Assembly (NCBI GenBank): GCA_015063445.1
Contig: SVUD01000006.1
Coordinates: 1-58,977 of the forward strand
Direction of reading: 5' to 3'
DNA length: 58,977 nt
DNA from: Oscillospiraceae bacterium
Lineage (GTDB): Bacteria; Bacillota_A; Clostridia; Oscillospirales; CAG-272
The translations under genes were made by a program, and so were the position numbers. The notes below the pieces were generated by a model. The model searched no databases and was not told the origin of the DNA. It saw nothing but the letters and a program-made list of their open reading frames with translations. Of this stretch, positions 7,896 through 14,722 are shown piece by piece (the stretch's first letter is position 1; every line of letters begins with the position of its first letter).

Positions 7896-8654
7896 ATGAT
7901 AAAAGTATACTACTCAACCACAAAAAAAGAAGCCGGAGTTAAGGCTGCTAACAGTATAGCTTCACTCCTTAAATCAAAACCCGACGCGGTTCTCGGACTT
8001 GCGACAGGCTCATCTCCCATAGCTATGTATGACGAGCTTGCGGCAATGTGTGAAAGAGGAGAAATCAGCTTCAAGGACGTAAAGAGCATTAACCTTGACG
8101 AGTACATAGGTCTCGATAAGGAGCACGACCAGAGCTACGCATACTTTATGAAGGAGAACCTTTTCGGCAGAGTGGATATCAATATGGCGAACACCAATCT
8201 CCCGAACGGACTTGCCAAGGATTACGCTGCGGAGTGTAAGCGTTATGACGAGCTTTACGTTTCTCTCGGCGGAACCGATATACAGGTTCTCGGAATAGGA
8301 CATAACGGACATATCGCCTTCAACGAGCCCTCCGAAAGCTTCAGTAAGGGAACTAACGCCGTAACCCTTAAGGAGTCTACTATCAAGGCAAACGCCCGTT
8401 TCTTTGCGTCAGAGGACGAAGTACCGAAAATGGCATTATCTATGGGTATCGACCAGATAACGAAGTCGAAGAAAATCATTCTTCTTGCCGACGGTGAGGC
8501 AAAGGCTGAGATTCTCGAGCGCGCTCTGTTCGGTGATATAACCCCTAGCGTACCCGCATCTGCTCTCCAGCTCGTTCGTGATGTTGAGGTGTACGGTGAC
8601 GAGAAGTCTCTCGCTATCATCAAAGAAAAGCATCCCGAAGCGCTCATCTATTGA
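7896..8654 (+). CDS. nagB: Glucosamine-6-phosphate deaminase
   Basis: 252 residues, the usual NagB length. It converts glucosamine 6-phosphate to fructose 6-phosphate and ammonia in the cytoplasm. Visible family motifs: LGLATGSSP (about 28-36), the catalytic LDEYIGL segment (about 68-74), and GIGHNGHIAFNEP (about 130-142). Ribosome site AAGGGGG overlaps the end of the upstream kinase gene, so the two are translated from one mRNA. A terminator follows at 8684. Confidence 0.95.
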   Translation: MIKVYYSTTKKEAGVKAANSIASLLKSKPDAVLGLATGSSPIAMYDELAAMCERGEISFKDVKSINLDEYIGLDKEHDQSYAYFMKENLFGRVDINMANTNLPNGLAKDYAAECKRYDELYVSLGGTDIQVLGIGHNGHIAFNEPSESFSKGTNAVTLKESTIKANARFFASEDEVPKMALSMGIDQITKSKKIILLADGEAKAEILERALFGDITPSVPASALQLVRDVEVYGDEKSLAIIKEKHPEALIY

Positions 8655-8683
8655 TTTAATGTTGGTAATTCAATTTCTATAAA

Positions 8684-8727
8684 ATATGCACCCCAAAAGT
8701 GTCCAACTTTTGAGGTGCATATTTTTA
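8684..8727. terminator. Bidirectional terminator
   Basis: ATGCACC..CAAAAGT / ACTTTTG..GGTGCAT long stem, T-rich on both sides, between convergent nagB and the minus-strand gene at 8747. Confidence 0.85.
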
Positions 8728-8746
8728 TGACTGCCCAAGCGTTATT

Positions 8747-9115
8747 TTAAAAGGGGAAATACGCCGCGCCGTACCTGCTTCTGAAAGCAGAAATTTCACT
8801 GCGGAAAGTTTTTAATGCTCTTGCTCCCATGCAAATCTCCGGCATATTATGGACCGTATCCGCAAAGAGATTCACTTTTTGCCAATCTCCTTCCTCGATA
8901 ATATCAAGCAACGTATCAATACAATAAATTAATACGTGATTTTCGTTTTCGTTGATATGATTCTTCAGCTCCTCATAAAAGGGTTTCAATGCGTCTTTAT
9001 AGTGGATTAACTTCTCGTTTTTTTCATCATCAAAGCTTTCGGCAGAATAAAAGCGTATAGCTATAAAATTGCTTTGAATATCCCTATAAAATTCATGAGA
9101 ACCGTATTTTATCAT
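8747..9115 (-). CDS. Hypothetical protein, 122 residues
   Basis: No family recognised. The sequence is mostly helical and acidic, with several Phe/Tyr/Trp residues, no signal peptide, no membrane segment and no cysteine pair (one Cys in IYCIDTL, one in EICMGA). It looks like a small soluble cytoplasmic protein. It marks the beginning of the AT-richer accessory region, stands alone on the minus strand and shares the terminator at 8684 with nagB. Confidence 0.7.
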   Translation of the reverse strand: MIKYGSHEFYRDIQSNFIAIRFYSAESFDDEKNEKLIHYKDALKPFYEELKNHINENENHVLIYCIDTLLDIIEEGDWQKVNLFADTVHNMPEICMGARALKTFRSEISAFRSRYGAAYFPF

Positions 9116-9220
9116 GTTTGGCCTATCCTTTCAAAAGTATATTCTCCTTCAATCTTTATCCTACGGAGCAAGGTGTTGTGCTTGATGCTATCTGCGTGTG
9201 AGTGATTTTCTTGTAAAATG

Positions 9221-9255
9221 AGCGTAAAATCCACGAAATACGCAGATTTTACGCT
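9221..9255 (-). terminator. Probable terminator hairpin
   Basis: AGCGTAAAATC / GATTTTACGCT stem (11 bp) just after the stop of the minus-strand XRE gene; only a short T-rich tail on the minus strand. Confidence 0.55.
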
Positions 9256-9272
9256 TGGTTATATTATTTTGT

Positions 9273-9512
9273 TTAATCGTCGAACGTCAAAAATTTGTGC
9301 GCCGGTACTTCCAAAGCCTCAGCTATATCAAACAGTGTGTCAAGCGAAATAGCTTTATCAACGTTAGGCGCTTCTACGTGACCTATAAATGCTGCACTTT
9401 TGTCAACCTTTTCCGCAAGCTGTTCCTGAGTAAACCCTCGAAGCTTTCTATAATATGCGATTTTTAATCCTAATTGTCTATATTCCGATTCGTATTTAAT
9501 GTTCATAATCAA
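9273..9512 (-). CDS. XRE-family HTH regulator
   Basis: 79 residues, essentially one helix-turn-helix domain (about 14-68: GLKIAYYRKLRGFTQEQLAE, then SAAFIGHVEAP as recognition helix). It is divergent from an AbrB-type gene, with about 130 bp between them containing a promoter and an operator-like palindrome, so it probably regulates that promoter and its own. No partner toxin gene is evident in the same direction. Confidence 0.85.
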   Translation of the reverse strand: MIMNIKYESEYRQLGLKIAYYRKLRGFTQEQLAEKVDKSAAFIGHVEAPNVDKAISLDTLFDIAEALEVPAHKFLTFDD

Positions 9513-9555
9513 TACCTCTTTCCGTATATTATATTGTAACAGAAAAATTAAAGTA

Positions 9556-9596
9556 TTGACATTATCTGGAAAATATATTATACTATCTAACAGATA
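9556..9596 (+). promoter_or_regulatory. Promoter and operator-like palindrome of the AbrB-type gene
   Basis: TTGACA (9556-9561), 17-bp spacer, TATACT (9579-9584), then TATCT-AAC-AGATA (9584-9596) at the start of transcription. A palindrome of the same kind lies at 47615-47630 next to another divergent XRE gene. Confidence 0.7.
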
Positions 9597-9641
9597 TAAA
9601 AAACTCGCATCAAGATATAAAAATAAAGGAGATATATTTGT

Positions 9642-9830
9642 ATGAGCTTTGTAACGAGAAAAACAGTAGATAATTTAGGTAGATTGGTTATACCCAAAAG
9701 CATGCGTGACTTTTATTCCTTGCATAATAAAGTGGATCTAATTGCTACGGAGCAAGGTATTCTTATCACAAAATGTAGCGATGTCGTTAAAAAGGATGAA
9801 AGTGAGAAGAGCGAAAGAAAGTATAACTAA
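9642..9830 (+). CDS. AbrB/MazE-type DNA-binding protein
   Basis: 62 residues. The SpoVT-AbrB swapped-hairpin pattern is visible at residues 4-48: VDNLGRLVIPKSMRD, then VDLIATEQGILITK. Such proteins bind DNA as dimers, as transition-state regulators or antitoxins. No toxin reading frame follows; instead there are about 500 bp of repeats. The ribosome site AAAGGAG is 9 bp upstream of the ATG. The charged C-terminal tail (KKDESEKSERK) is typical. Confidence 0.85.
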   Translation: MSFVTRKTVDNLGRLVIPKSMRDFYSLHNKVDLIATEQGILITKCSDVVKKDESEKSERKYN

Positions 9831-9891
9831 CGTACGAACTGTTAAAAGAAAGACGAGAGTAGTCAATTCAGACGGATATAATAAAAATTAC

Positions 9892-10039
9892 GTCTACCGT
9901 AAAGGCAGATAGCAACAGGATTTGCTGTGCGGGGTAGAGTTTGTGCAAAGCGTTCCTCGAATACCGTGGGAAACTGATTGCTCGCACGACGCAATATACC
10001 GCGGTAGCCGAGAGCCTCAATAAAGCTTTGTGCCTGCGG
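9892..10039 (+). repeat. Tandem structured repeat, copy 1 (ncRNA candidate)
   Basis: 148 bp, about 97% identical to 10094-10242. Can fold as stem TCTACC/GGTAGA enclosing hairpin ATAGCAA/TTGCTGT, then TTGTGC/GCACGA enclosing GTTCC/GGAAAC, then ATACCGC/GCGGTAT. No open frame is conserved between the copies. The 54-bp spacer to copy 2 has its own GCGCC/GGCGC hairpin. Strand is assigned from the terminator after copy 2. Confidence 0.75.
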
Positions 10040-10093
10040 TATGCGAACTGCGCCGTTGGCGCGTTCGTTCCGTAGGAATGCCATAAAAACAAG

Positions 10094-10242
10094 GTCTACC
10101 GCAAAGGCAGACAGCAACAGGAATTTGCTGTGCGGGGTAGAGTTTGTGCAAAGCGTTCCTCGAATACCGTGGGAAACTGATTGCTCACACGACGCAATAT
10201 ACCGCGGTAGCCGAGAGCCTCAATAAAGCTTTGTGCCTGCGG
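10094..10242 (+). repeat. Tandem structured repeat, copy 2 (ncRNA candidate)
   Basis: 149 bp, the second copy. Two substitutions relative to copy 1 exchange G-U for G-C pairs inside proposed stems, one difference is a loop insertion, and one loses a terminal pair of the second stem. It runs directly into a perfect 12-bp-stem terminator, as an independent RNA gene would. Confidence 0.75.
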
Positions 10243-10277
10243 AACGTAAACCGAACCCTCGGTTTACGTTTTCTTTT
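10243..10277 (+). terminator. Strong terminator after the tandem repeats
   Basis: AACGTAAACCGA / TCGGTTTACGTT, 12 perfect pairs, 4-nt loop, then TTCTTTTT. Confidence 0.9.
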
Positions 10278-10298
10278 TGTCTATAAGCGAATAAAACG

Positions 10299-10328
10299 AA
10301 AGCACTCCGATTTTGGAGTGCTTTTATC
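10299..10328. terminator. Bidirectional terminator before the controller gene
   Basis: AAAGCACTCC / GGAGTGCTTT hairpin, T-rich on both sides; it serves the minus-strand XRE gene that ends at 10338. Confidence 0.8.
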
Positions 10329-10337
10329 TTTATATAG

Positions 10338-10619
10338 TTATAAGCTTTTTAAAAATTCAAGTAACAGATATTTCTGTTTAGGTGATAAATTTGCAATTAT
10401 GCTTGAACATTCGTCTTGCTCTGCCGTGTAATCAAAGAAATCTTTTAATGTTATTTCTAACGCATCACAAATCATTTGCAAATGGTCAACAGTAATTCCC
10501 GATTGACCAAGCTCAATTCTACGCAAGTGAGATTGAGAGATGCCTGCTCGTTCTGCTAATTTATTTTGAGAATACCCTGCTTTTTCTCTTAAAATACGTA
10601 TTCTTTCGTAAACAGTCAT
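10338..10619 (-). CDS. XRE-family protein, probable R-M controller
   Basis: 93 residues with an N-terminal helix-turn-helix (about 5-58: YSQNKLAERAGISQSHLRRI) and a short helical C-terminus. It is divergent from an EcoRI-type methylase gene, and the 130-bp gap contains three copies of the box TTA(A)GTCTTATA placed on the promoter elements. This is the arrangement of controller (C) proteins of restriction-modification loci, which time restriction and methylation. The controller role is inferred from position and boxes. Confidence 0.8.
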   Translation of the reverse strand: MTVYERIRILREKAGYSQNKLAERAGISQSHLRRIELGQSGITVDHLQMICDALEITLKDFFDYTAEQDECSSIIANLSPKQKYLLLEFLKSL

Positions 10620-10633
10620 CTTTTCACCCCTAA

Positions 10634-10720
10634 TTAAGTCTTATATAACTTATAATACAACAATTTTAGCTACAAAGTTAGTCTTATATGCTTGCATTGT
10701 TAGTCTTATAGTGATATAAT
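10634..10720 (+). promoter_or_regulatory. Methylase promoter with three controller-like boxes
   Basis: TTGCAT (10692-10697), 17-bp spacer, TATAAT (10715-10720) drives the methylase. Direct repeats TTAAGTCTTATA (10634-10645), TTAGTCTTATA (10678-10688) and TTAGTCTTATA (10700-10710): the last sits in the -35/-10 spacer, the second just upstream, 22 bp (two helical turns) apart, and the first near the start of the divergent XRE gene. Confidence 0.7.
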
Positions 10721-10752
10721 TATTCATATATGACTAAAATAGCGAGGGTTTT

Positions 10753-11841
10753 ATGAAGATAGCTAAATTAAACAATGCAAAAATTGCTAAAAATGATGAG
10801 TTTTACACTCAATATGAAGATATACAAAAAGAAATAAATGCTTATATAGAATACAATCCTGATGTTTTTAAAAATAAAGTTGTTCTATTGCCTTGCGATG
10901 ACCCAGAATGGAGCAATTTTACTAAATTTTTTGCACAAAATTTTGAAAGATTTGGAATAAAAAAATTAATTAGTACGAGCTATGCAATGGAAAGCAAAAA
11001 TTTTAAATACCCATATCAAATTAGCTTGTTCGAGTCCAAATCTCCTCAATTTGATAAAGAAAAAACAGAAACGCACGGAAAGATATTTACTTTAACAAGA
11101 GAAAATAAAAGGTCAAGTAAAATTGATATTGATGATTTAGAGTGGTCTTATCTCGAAGGGGACGGAGATTTTAGAAGCGATGAGGTAAAAGCTTTACGTA
11201 ACGAGGCGGATATAATTGTTACAAATCCACCTTTTTCATTGTATAGAGAGTTTATTAATTGGATATTTGAAAAACAAAAACAATTTTTAGTAATAGGAAA
11301 TAAAAATTGTGTTACTTACAAGGAAATATTTGCTTTAATCAAAGCAAATAAATTATGGTCTGGAAAAACCGAATGGAGTGGTGGTCTGTGGTTTGAAACG
11401 AAAGACAGCAACAACATTGACAAAGTGATAAATGGCGTAAATATGAAAAATGTTTCTTCCGTATGGTTTACAAATTTAGAACACGGAAGAAGACACCAAC
11501 CATTACAATTGATGTCTATGGCAGATAATCTTAAGTATAGCAAGCACAAAGAAATTAGAGAAAATGGTTATCAAAAATATGATAATTATGATGCTATAAA
11601 TGTACCATATACTGATGCAATTCCAAATGATTATAATGGAGTTATGGGAGTACCGATTAGTTTTCTTGAAAAATATAATCCAAATCAATTTAAAATTTTA
11701 GGAATGTCGGCTTCTGCTGGATACAACTACGAAATCGTAGGAATACCATTTTTAGGGGAAAAAGACGCACGACCATTAATAAATGGCAAAAACACATTTG
11801 CAAGAATTTTCATAAAAAGGATAACAGAAAATGGAAACTAA
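10753..11841 (+). CDS. EcoRI-type adenine-specific DNA methyltransferase
   Basis: 362 residues. It starts with the family pattern KNDEFYTQYEDIQKEI, then VVLLPCDDPEWSNF (AdoMet region) and the catalytic N6-adenine motif VTNPPFS (about 158-164). This is the layout of M.EcoRI-like enzymes. It should protect host DNA at a specific site; the site cannot be read here. The gene is AT-rich compared with the genome, suggesting transfer. It overlaps the next gene by 11 bp, and the start follows GCGAGGG. Confidence 0.92.
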   Translation: MKIAKLNNAKIAKNDEFYTQYEDIQKEINAYIEYNPDVFKNKVVLLPCDDPEWSNFTKFFAQNFERFGIKKLISTSYAMESKNFKYPYQISLFESKSPQFDKEKTETHGKIFTLTRENKRSSKIDIDDLEWSYLEGDGDFRSDEVKALRNEADIIVTNPPFSLYREFINWIFEKQKQFLVIGNKNCVTYKEIFALIKANKLWSGKTEWSGGLWFETKDSNNIDKVINGVNMKNVSSVWFTNLEHGRRHQPLQLMSMADNLKYSKHKEIRENGYQKYDNYDAINVPYTDAIPNDYNGVMGVPISFLEKYNPNQFKILGMSASAGYNYEIVGIPFLGEKDARPLINGKNTFARIFIKRITENGN

Positions 11842-13009
11842 ATTAAGAACAGATATTACTATAAGAGAAATATGTGAAGGGTTTGTGTATAACGAGTTTG
11901 AGGGGAAAGGCTTGTTTGGTTGGTCAGGAAAGCTCACAATTCAGCCTGAATACCAAAGAAATTATATATATGCAGACGGAAAAAAAGATGTGGCAGTTAT
12001 AAAATCCATAATGAACAAATACCCTATTGGATTAATTTATTTTGTAAAAACTGCTGAAAATAAATATGAAATATTGGACGGACAACAAAGAATAACAAGT
12101 ATCGGTAGGTATTTAACAGATAAATTTCCTATTTTCGATGACAAAGGAGTAGCAAAGTATTTTGGTGGTCTTGATGAGGGAGAGCAAGAAAGAATTTATA
12201 ACACTCCTTTAACTATTTATATTTGCGAGGGAACTGAGTTAGAAATTAAAAGATGGTTTGAAACAATAAATATAGTAGGTGTACCATTAAATAAACAAGA
12301 ACTTGCAAATGCTATACATTCTGGACCTTTTGTAACAAAAGCCAAAGAAGAATTTAGCAATAGTGAGAACTCTAATATACAAAAATGGAGTGCATACATA
12401 AATGGCTCAGCTAATAGACAGGATTTTTTGCGAACAGCTTTAGAATGGGTAAGTAAAGCATATCTTGATGATGATAACATCAATGCGTATATGAGCAAGC
12501 ATCGATATGACAACAATATAAATGAACTAAAAACTTATTTCACAAGTGTTATTGAGTGGATATCAGCAGTATTTATTGACATTGAAAAAGAAATGAAAGG
12601 TCTTTGTTGGGGTGATCTATATGAAAAATATCATAAAAAACCATATAACCCTACCGAAGTATCTAAACTTGTGCAAAAGCTATATGATGATACATATATA
12701 AATAACAGAAAAGGTATATTTGAATATATTTTAGGTGGTTGCGTTGATACCAAACTGTTAGATGTTAGAATTTTTGATGATGCTACTAAAAGAAAGGTTT
12801 ATAAGGCACAAACACAAGAAGCAGAAGAAAAGAAAAAGTCAAACTGTCCTCTTTGTGCATTGGGTAAAGATAATAATAAAAGCAGAATTTGGAAACTTTC
12901 AGAAATGGACGCCGACCATATAACTGCTTGGAGCAAGGGTGGGGCAACAGATATTAAAAATTGTCAAATGCTTTGCAAAACCCATAATAGAGCAAAAGGC
13001 AACAAATAA
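11831..13009 (+). CDS. DUF262 and HNH nuclease protein (restriction partner)
   Basis: 392 residues. The N-terminal DUF262 (GmrSD-like) region shows QPEYQRNYIY (about 37-46) and ILDGQQRITSI (about 79-89), the DGQQR motif of this nucleotide-linked/ParB-like fold. The C-terminus (about 338-390) is an HNH nuclease: CPLCALG, DADHITAWSKGG, then CQMLCKTHNRAKG, with two Cys pairs. Coupled by an 11-bp overlap to the EcoRI-type methylase, it is the likely restriction enzyme of the locus, although GmrSD relatives cut modified DNA instead. Confidence 0.88.
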   Translation: METKLRTDITIREICEGFVYNEFEGKGLFGWSGKLTIQPEYQRNYIYADGKKDVAVIKSIMNKYPIGLIYFVKTAENKYEILDGQQRITSIGRYLTDKFPIFDDKGVAKYFGGLDEGEQERIYNTPLTIYICEGTELEIKRWFETINIVGVPLNKQELANAIHSGPFVTKAKEEFSNSENSNIQKWSAYINGSANRQDFLRTALEWVSKAYLDDDNINAYMSKHRYDNNINELKTYFTSVIEWISAVFIDIEKEMKGLCWGDLYEKYHKKPYNPTEVSKLVQKLYDDTYINNRKGIFEYILGGCVDTKLLDVRIFDDATKRKVYKAQTQEAEEKKKSNCPLCALGKDNNKSRIWKLSEMDADHITAWSKGGATDIKNCQMLCKTHNRAKGNK

Positions 13010-13011
13010 GC

Positions 13012-13040
13012 AAAAAGCACGCAATTTTGCGTGCTTTTGT
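13012..13040 (+). terminator. Terminator of the R-M operon
   Basis: AAAAGCACGC / GCGTGCTTTT stem, 6-nt loop, T-rich end. Confidence 0.85.
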
Positions 13041-13068
13041 TGAAACTGAAATTTAAGTATGTTATACT
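13040..13068 (+). promoter_or_regulatory. Promoter of the Cys-rich unknown gene
   Basis: TTGAAA (13040-13045), 17-bp spacer, TATACT (13063-13068), directly after the R-M terminator. Confidence 0.75.
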
Positions 13069-13100
13069 AAATCTAATAAATGTATTAAAGGATATGCGAA

Positions 13101-14018
13101 ATGAACTATAAAAAAGATTATCAACTAAAAAAAGAAATCAAGAGTAGCATAAAAAAAGAGTGTTTGATGTGTGGAAATTCGACTTGCATAAAATCTCATT
13201 CCATATCAAAAAAGAAATATTTGTCAAAAATCGAAGAGGAATCACACGTTATTGGAAATCACAGAGAAAAGGGACTAATCAATCTTTCAAAAATAAGCAT
13301 CAATGATGCGAGTACTTTTTATAATTTTTGTATTGATTGTGATAAAATTTTTTATGCTTTAGACAATCACGATTTTCAAGAAACCAGTAATGAACAAGTG
13401 TTTCTTCTATATTACAGATTGTTATCAGGACAAGTTCATCAAATCAAAGAAGAAATTATTTTTTATGAAAAAAACAATATTAGTACAAACATCAAGAAAG
13501 TAATAGAGAGTAACAAAATGGCTCTAAATAAATATTCAAATAAAATAGATTTTTTAAACACATTATTAAAAAGCAAAAAATTTGATGCTTTCGAGTGCAA
13601 AGTAATAGAATTAAATTTTGAAATAAAATTTGTTTATTCTAATATAATAAATGTACCTTATGATATGAACTTTGGACAAATAAAGCAAGGTAATGAAATA
13701 GCAATAAGTATTTTTAATGACAACAATGCTACAAAGATTATTTTAGTATGGGAAAAAGAAAATAATAAATATTTGTCAAATTATGTTAAGCAATTATTAT
13801 CACTTGATTTAATAGCTCTGCAATATTATCTAACAAATATAATAATAGCATTCCCTGCTAATTTTTTCGCAAATCCCACAGCTTATTCTAATTGGAATAA
13901 AAAAAGCCTTTTTGAAGAAGAGGTTTGCTATACTGCTGAAAATTTATTGAAATACCCACAAATTCTATATAATTTTTTTCTTAAACAACAGAAATTTAAT
14001 TTATTCAAAATGCGTTAA
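13101..14018 (+). CDS. Unknown protein with CxxC...SHS zinc-like motif
   Basis: 305 residues, very AT-rich and Lys/Asn/Ile-rich. The N-terminus has CLMCGNSTCIKSHSIS (about 20-35) and, 45 residues on, FCIDCDKIF, so four Cys and a His could bind one zinc as in degenerate HNH/treble-clef proteins. The rest is helical with no recognised domain. It sits directly after the R-M locus with its own promoter and ends before a terminator at 14117. A defence-linked role is plausible from position only; catalytic HNH residues are not clear. Confidence 0.75.
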   Translation: MNYKKDYQLKKEIKSSIKKECLMCGNSTCIKSHSISKKKYLSKIEEESHVIGNHREKGLINLSKISINDASTFYNFCIDCDKIFYALDNHDFQETSNEQVFLLYYRLLSGQVHQIKEEIIFYEKNNISTNIKKVIESNKMALNKYSNKIDFLNTLLKSKKFDAFECKVIELNFEIKFVYSNIINVPYDMNFGQIKQGNEIAISIFNDNNATKIILVWEKENNKYLSNYVKQLLSLDLIALQYYLTNIIIAFPANFFANPTAYSNWNKKSLFEEEVCYTAENLLKYPQILYNFFLKQQKFNLFKMR

Positions 14019-14116
14019 GTCTTGAAATAAAGCCTTTAATCAATGTGTGAATTAAAGAAATAGTGCTATATGACGATAAAATTACGGTCTATTACAAAAT
14101 GCCCAATAGCAATATT

Positions 14117-14142
14117 AGTCCTGACGAAAGTCAGGGCTTTTG
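14117..14142 (+). terminator. Rho-independent terminator
   Basis: CCTGAC-GAAA-GTCAGG with a stable GAAA tetraloop, then CTTTTGCTTTT. Confidence 0.8.
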
Positions 14143-14223
14143 CTTTTATACAGAAGAAAGAAATGGTTATATAATGGAAATGCTAATCTAAGAATTAAAG
14201 AGTAGCATTTATTCCACGGAACA

Positions 14224-14344
14224 ATTGACAAGAGCCTCTCGGGAGTGTGGATGTCAGGCGTAAAAGAGCCAAGACATCAACCCCGAGGGGTTTCGTTTGC
14301 CTTTCGGCTGAAAATAGCCTACCACACTCCCTACTCTTGTCAAT
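14224..14344. other. Large cloverleaf-like inverted repeat
   Basis: Outer stem ATTGACAAGAG (14224-14234) with CTCTTGTCAAT (14334-14344), 11 perfect pairs; internal loop; then GGGAGTGTGG (14241-14250) with CCACACTCCC (14322-14331), 10 perfect pairs. Inside are ATGTC/GACAT (14251-14277), CCCC-GA-GGGG (14281-14290) and GGCT/AGCC (14306-14319). The fold can form on either strand; TTTTT follows on the plus strand. Structured RNA, a transfer origin, or the end of an element are possible. Confidence 0.7.
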
Positions 14345-14409
14345 CGTTTTTCGCGACATAAAAGCCACTCTAAAATGAAATTTTAACGCACCTAAGCAAG
14401 TAATTGACA

Positions 14410-14437
14410 AAAGAAAAAACAGGGCAAAAACCCTGTT
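14410..14437 (-). terminator. Terminator (minus strand)
   Basis: AACAGGG / CCCTGTT hairpin with minus-strand tail TTTTTCTTTT; a second stop for transcription coming from tRNA-Arg. Confidence 0.7.
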
Positions 14438-14469
14438 CAAAGCTCTTTATACGCAAATATTACACCCCA

Positions 14470-14517
14470 ATAAAAAGAGAAAACCCAAACTCGAACACTG
14501 AGGTTCGGTTTAGGTTT
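14470..14517 (-). terminator. Terminator of tRNA-Arg
   Basis: A long imperfect stem AAACCcaAACtCGAAC / GTTCGgTTTaGGTTT (14481-14515), followed on the minus strand by TCTCTTTTTA, directly downstream of the tRNA. Confidence 0.8.
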
Positions 14518-14521
14518 CACT

Positions 14522-14596
14522 TGGCACCCGCAACAGGAATCGAACCTGTAACTAACCCTTAGGAGGGGTTTATTATATCCATTTAACTATGCAGGC
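14522..14596 (-). tRNA. tRNA-Arg (anticodon CCU)
   Basis: 75 nt including an encoded CCA end. Minus strand: acceptor GCCTGCA pairs with TGCGGGT; D-arm region with TAGTTAAATGGATATAA; anticodon arm ACCCC-TCCTAAG-GGT type, anticodon CCT reading AGG codons; T-arm ACAGG-TTCGATT-CCTGT. Promoter at 15066-15094 and terminator at 14470-14517. Confidence 0.92.
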
Positions 14597-14722
14597 GTGA
14601 TATATTTAATTGTGATTATTCGCTGAGCGTACAAAACTGTGTTTGGCGGGTTTAAAACACAAAATCTTTATGCTGTTTGAGTCTATCCTCGTGGGAGCTC
14701 AGTCTACTTCTTGGATATGCCC

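Noticed and set aside
9642..9830. Toxin-antitoxin pair for the AbrB-type protein
   Set aside because: No toxin-like frame follows or precedes it; the downstream 500 bp are repeats, so antitoxin function is not supported.
9863..10226. Short overlapping frames inside the tandem repeats
   Set aside because: Their starts and frames are not conserved between the two copies (a one-base insertion shifts the frame), so they are not genes.
14195..14440. 81-residue minus-strand reading frame across the large hairpin
   Set aside because: It is a read-through of the inverted repeat and of a terminator; no ribosome site, and the structure explains the sequence better.
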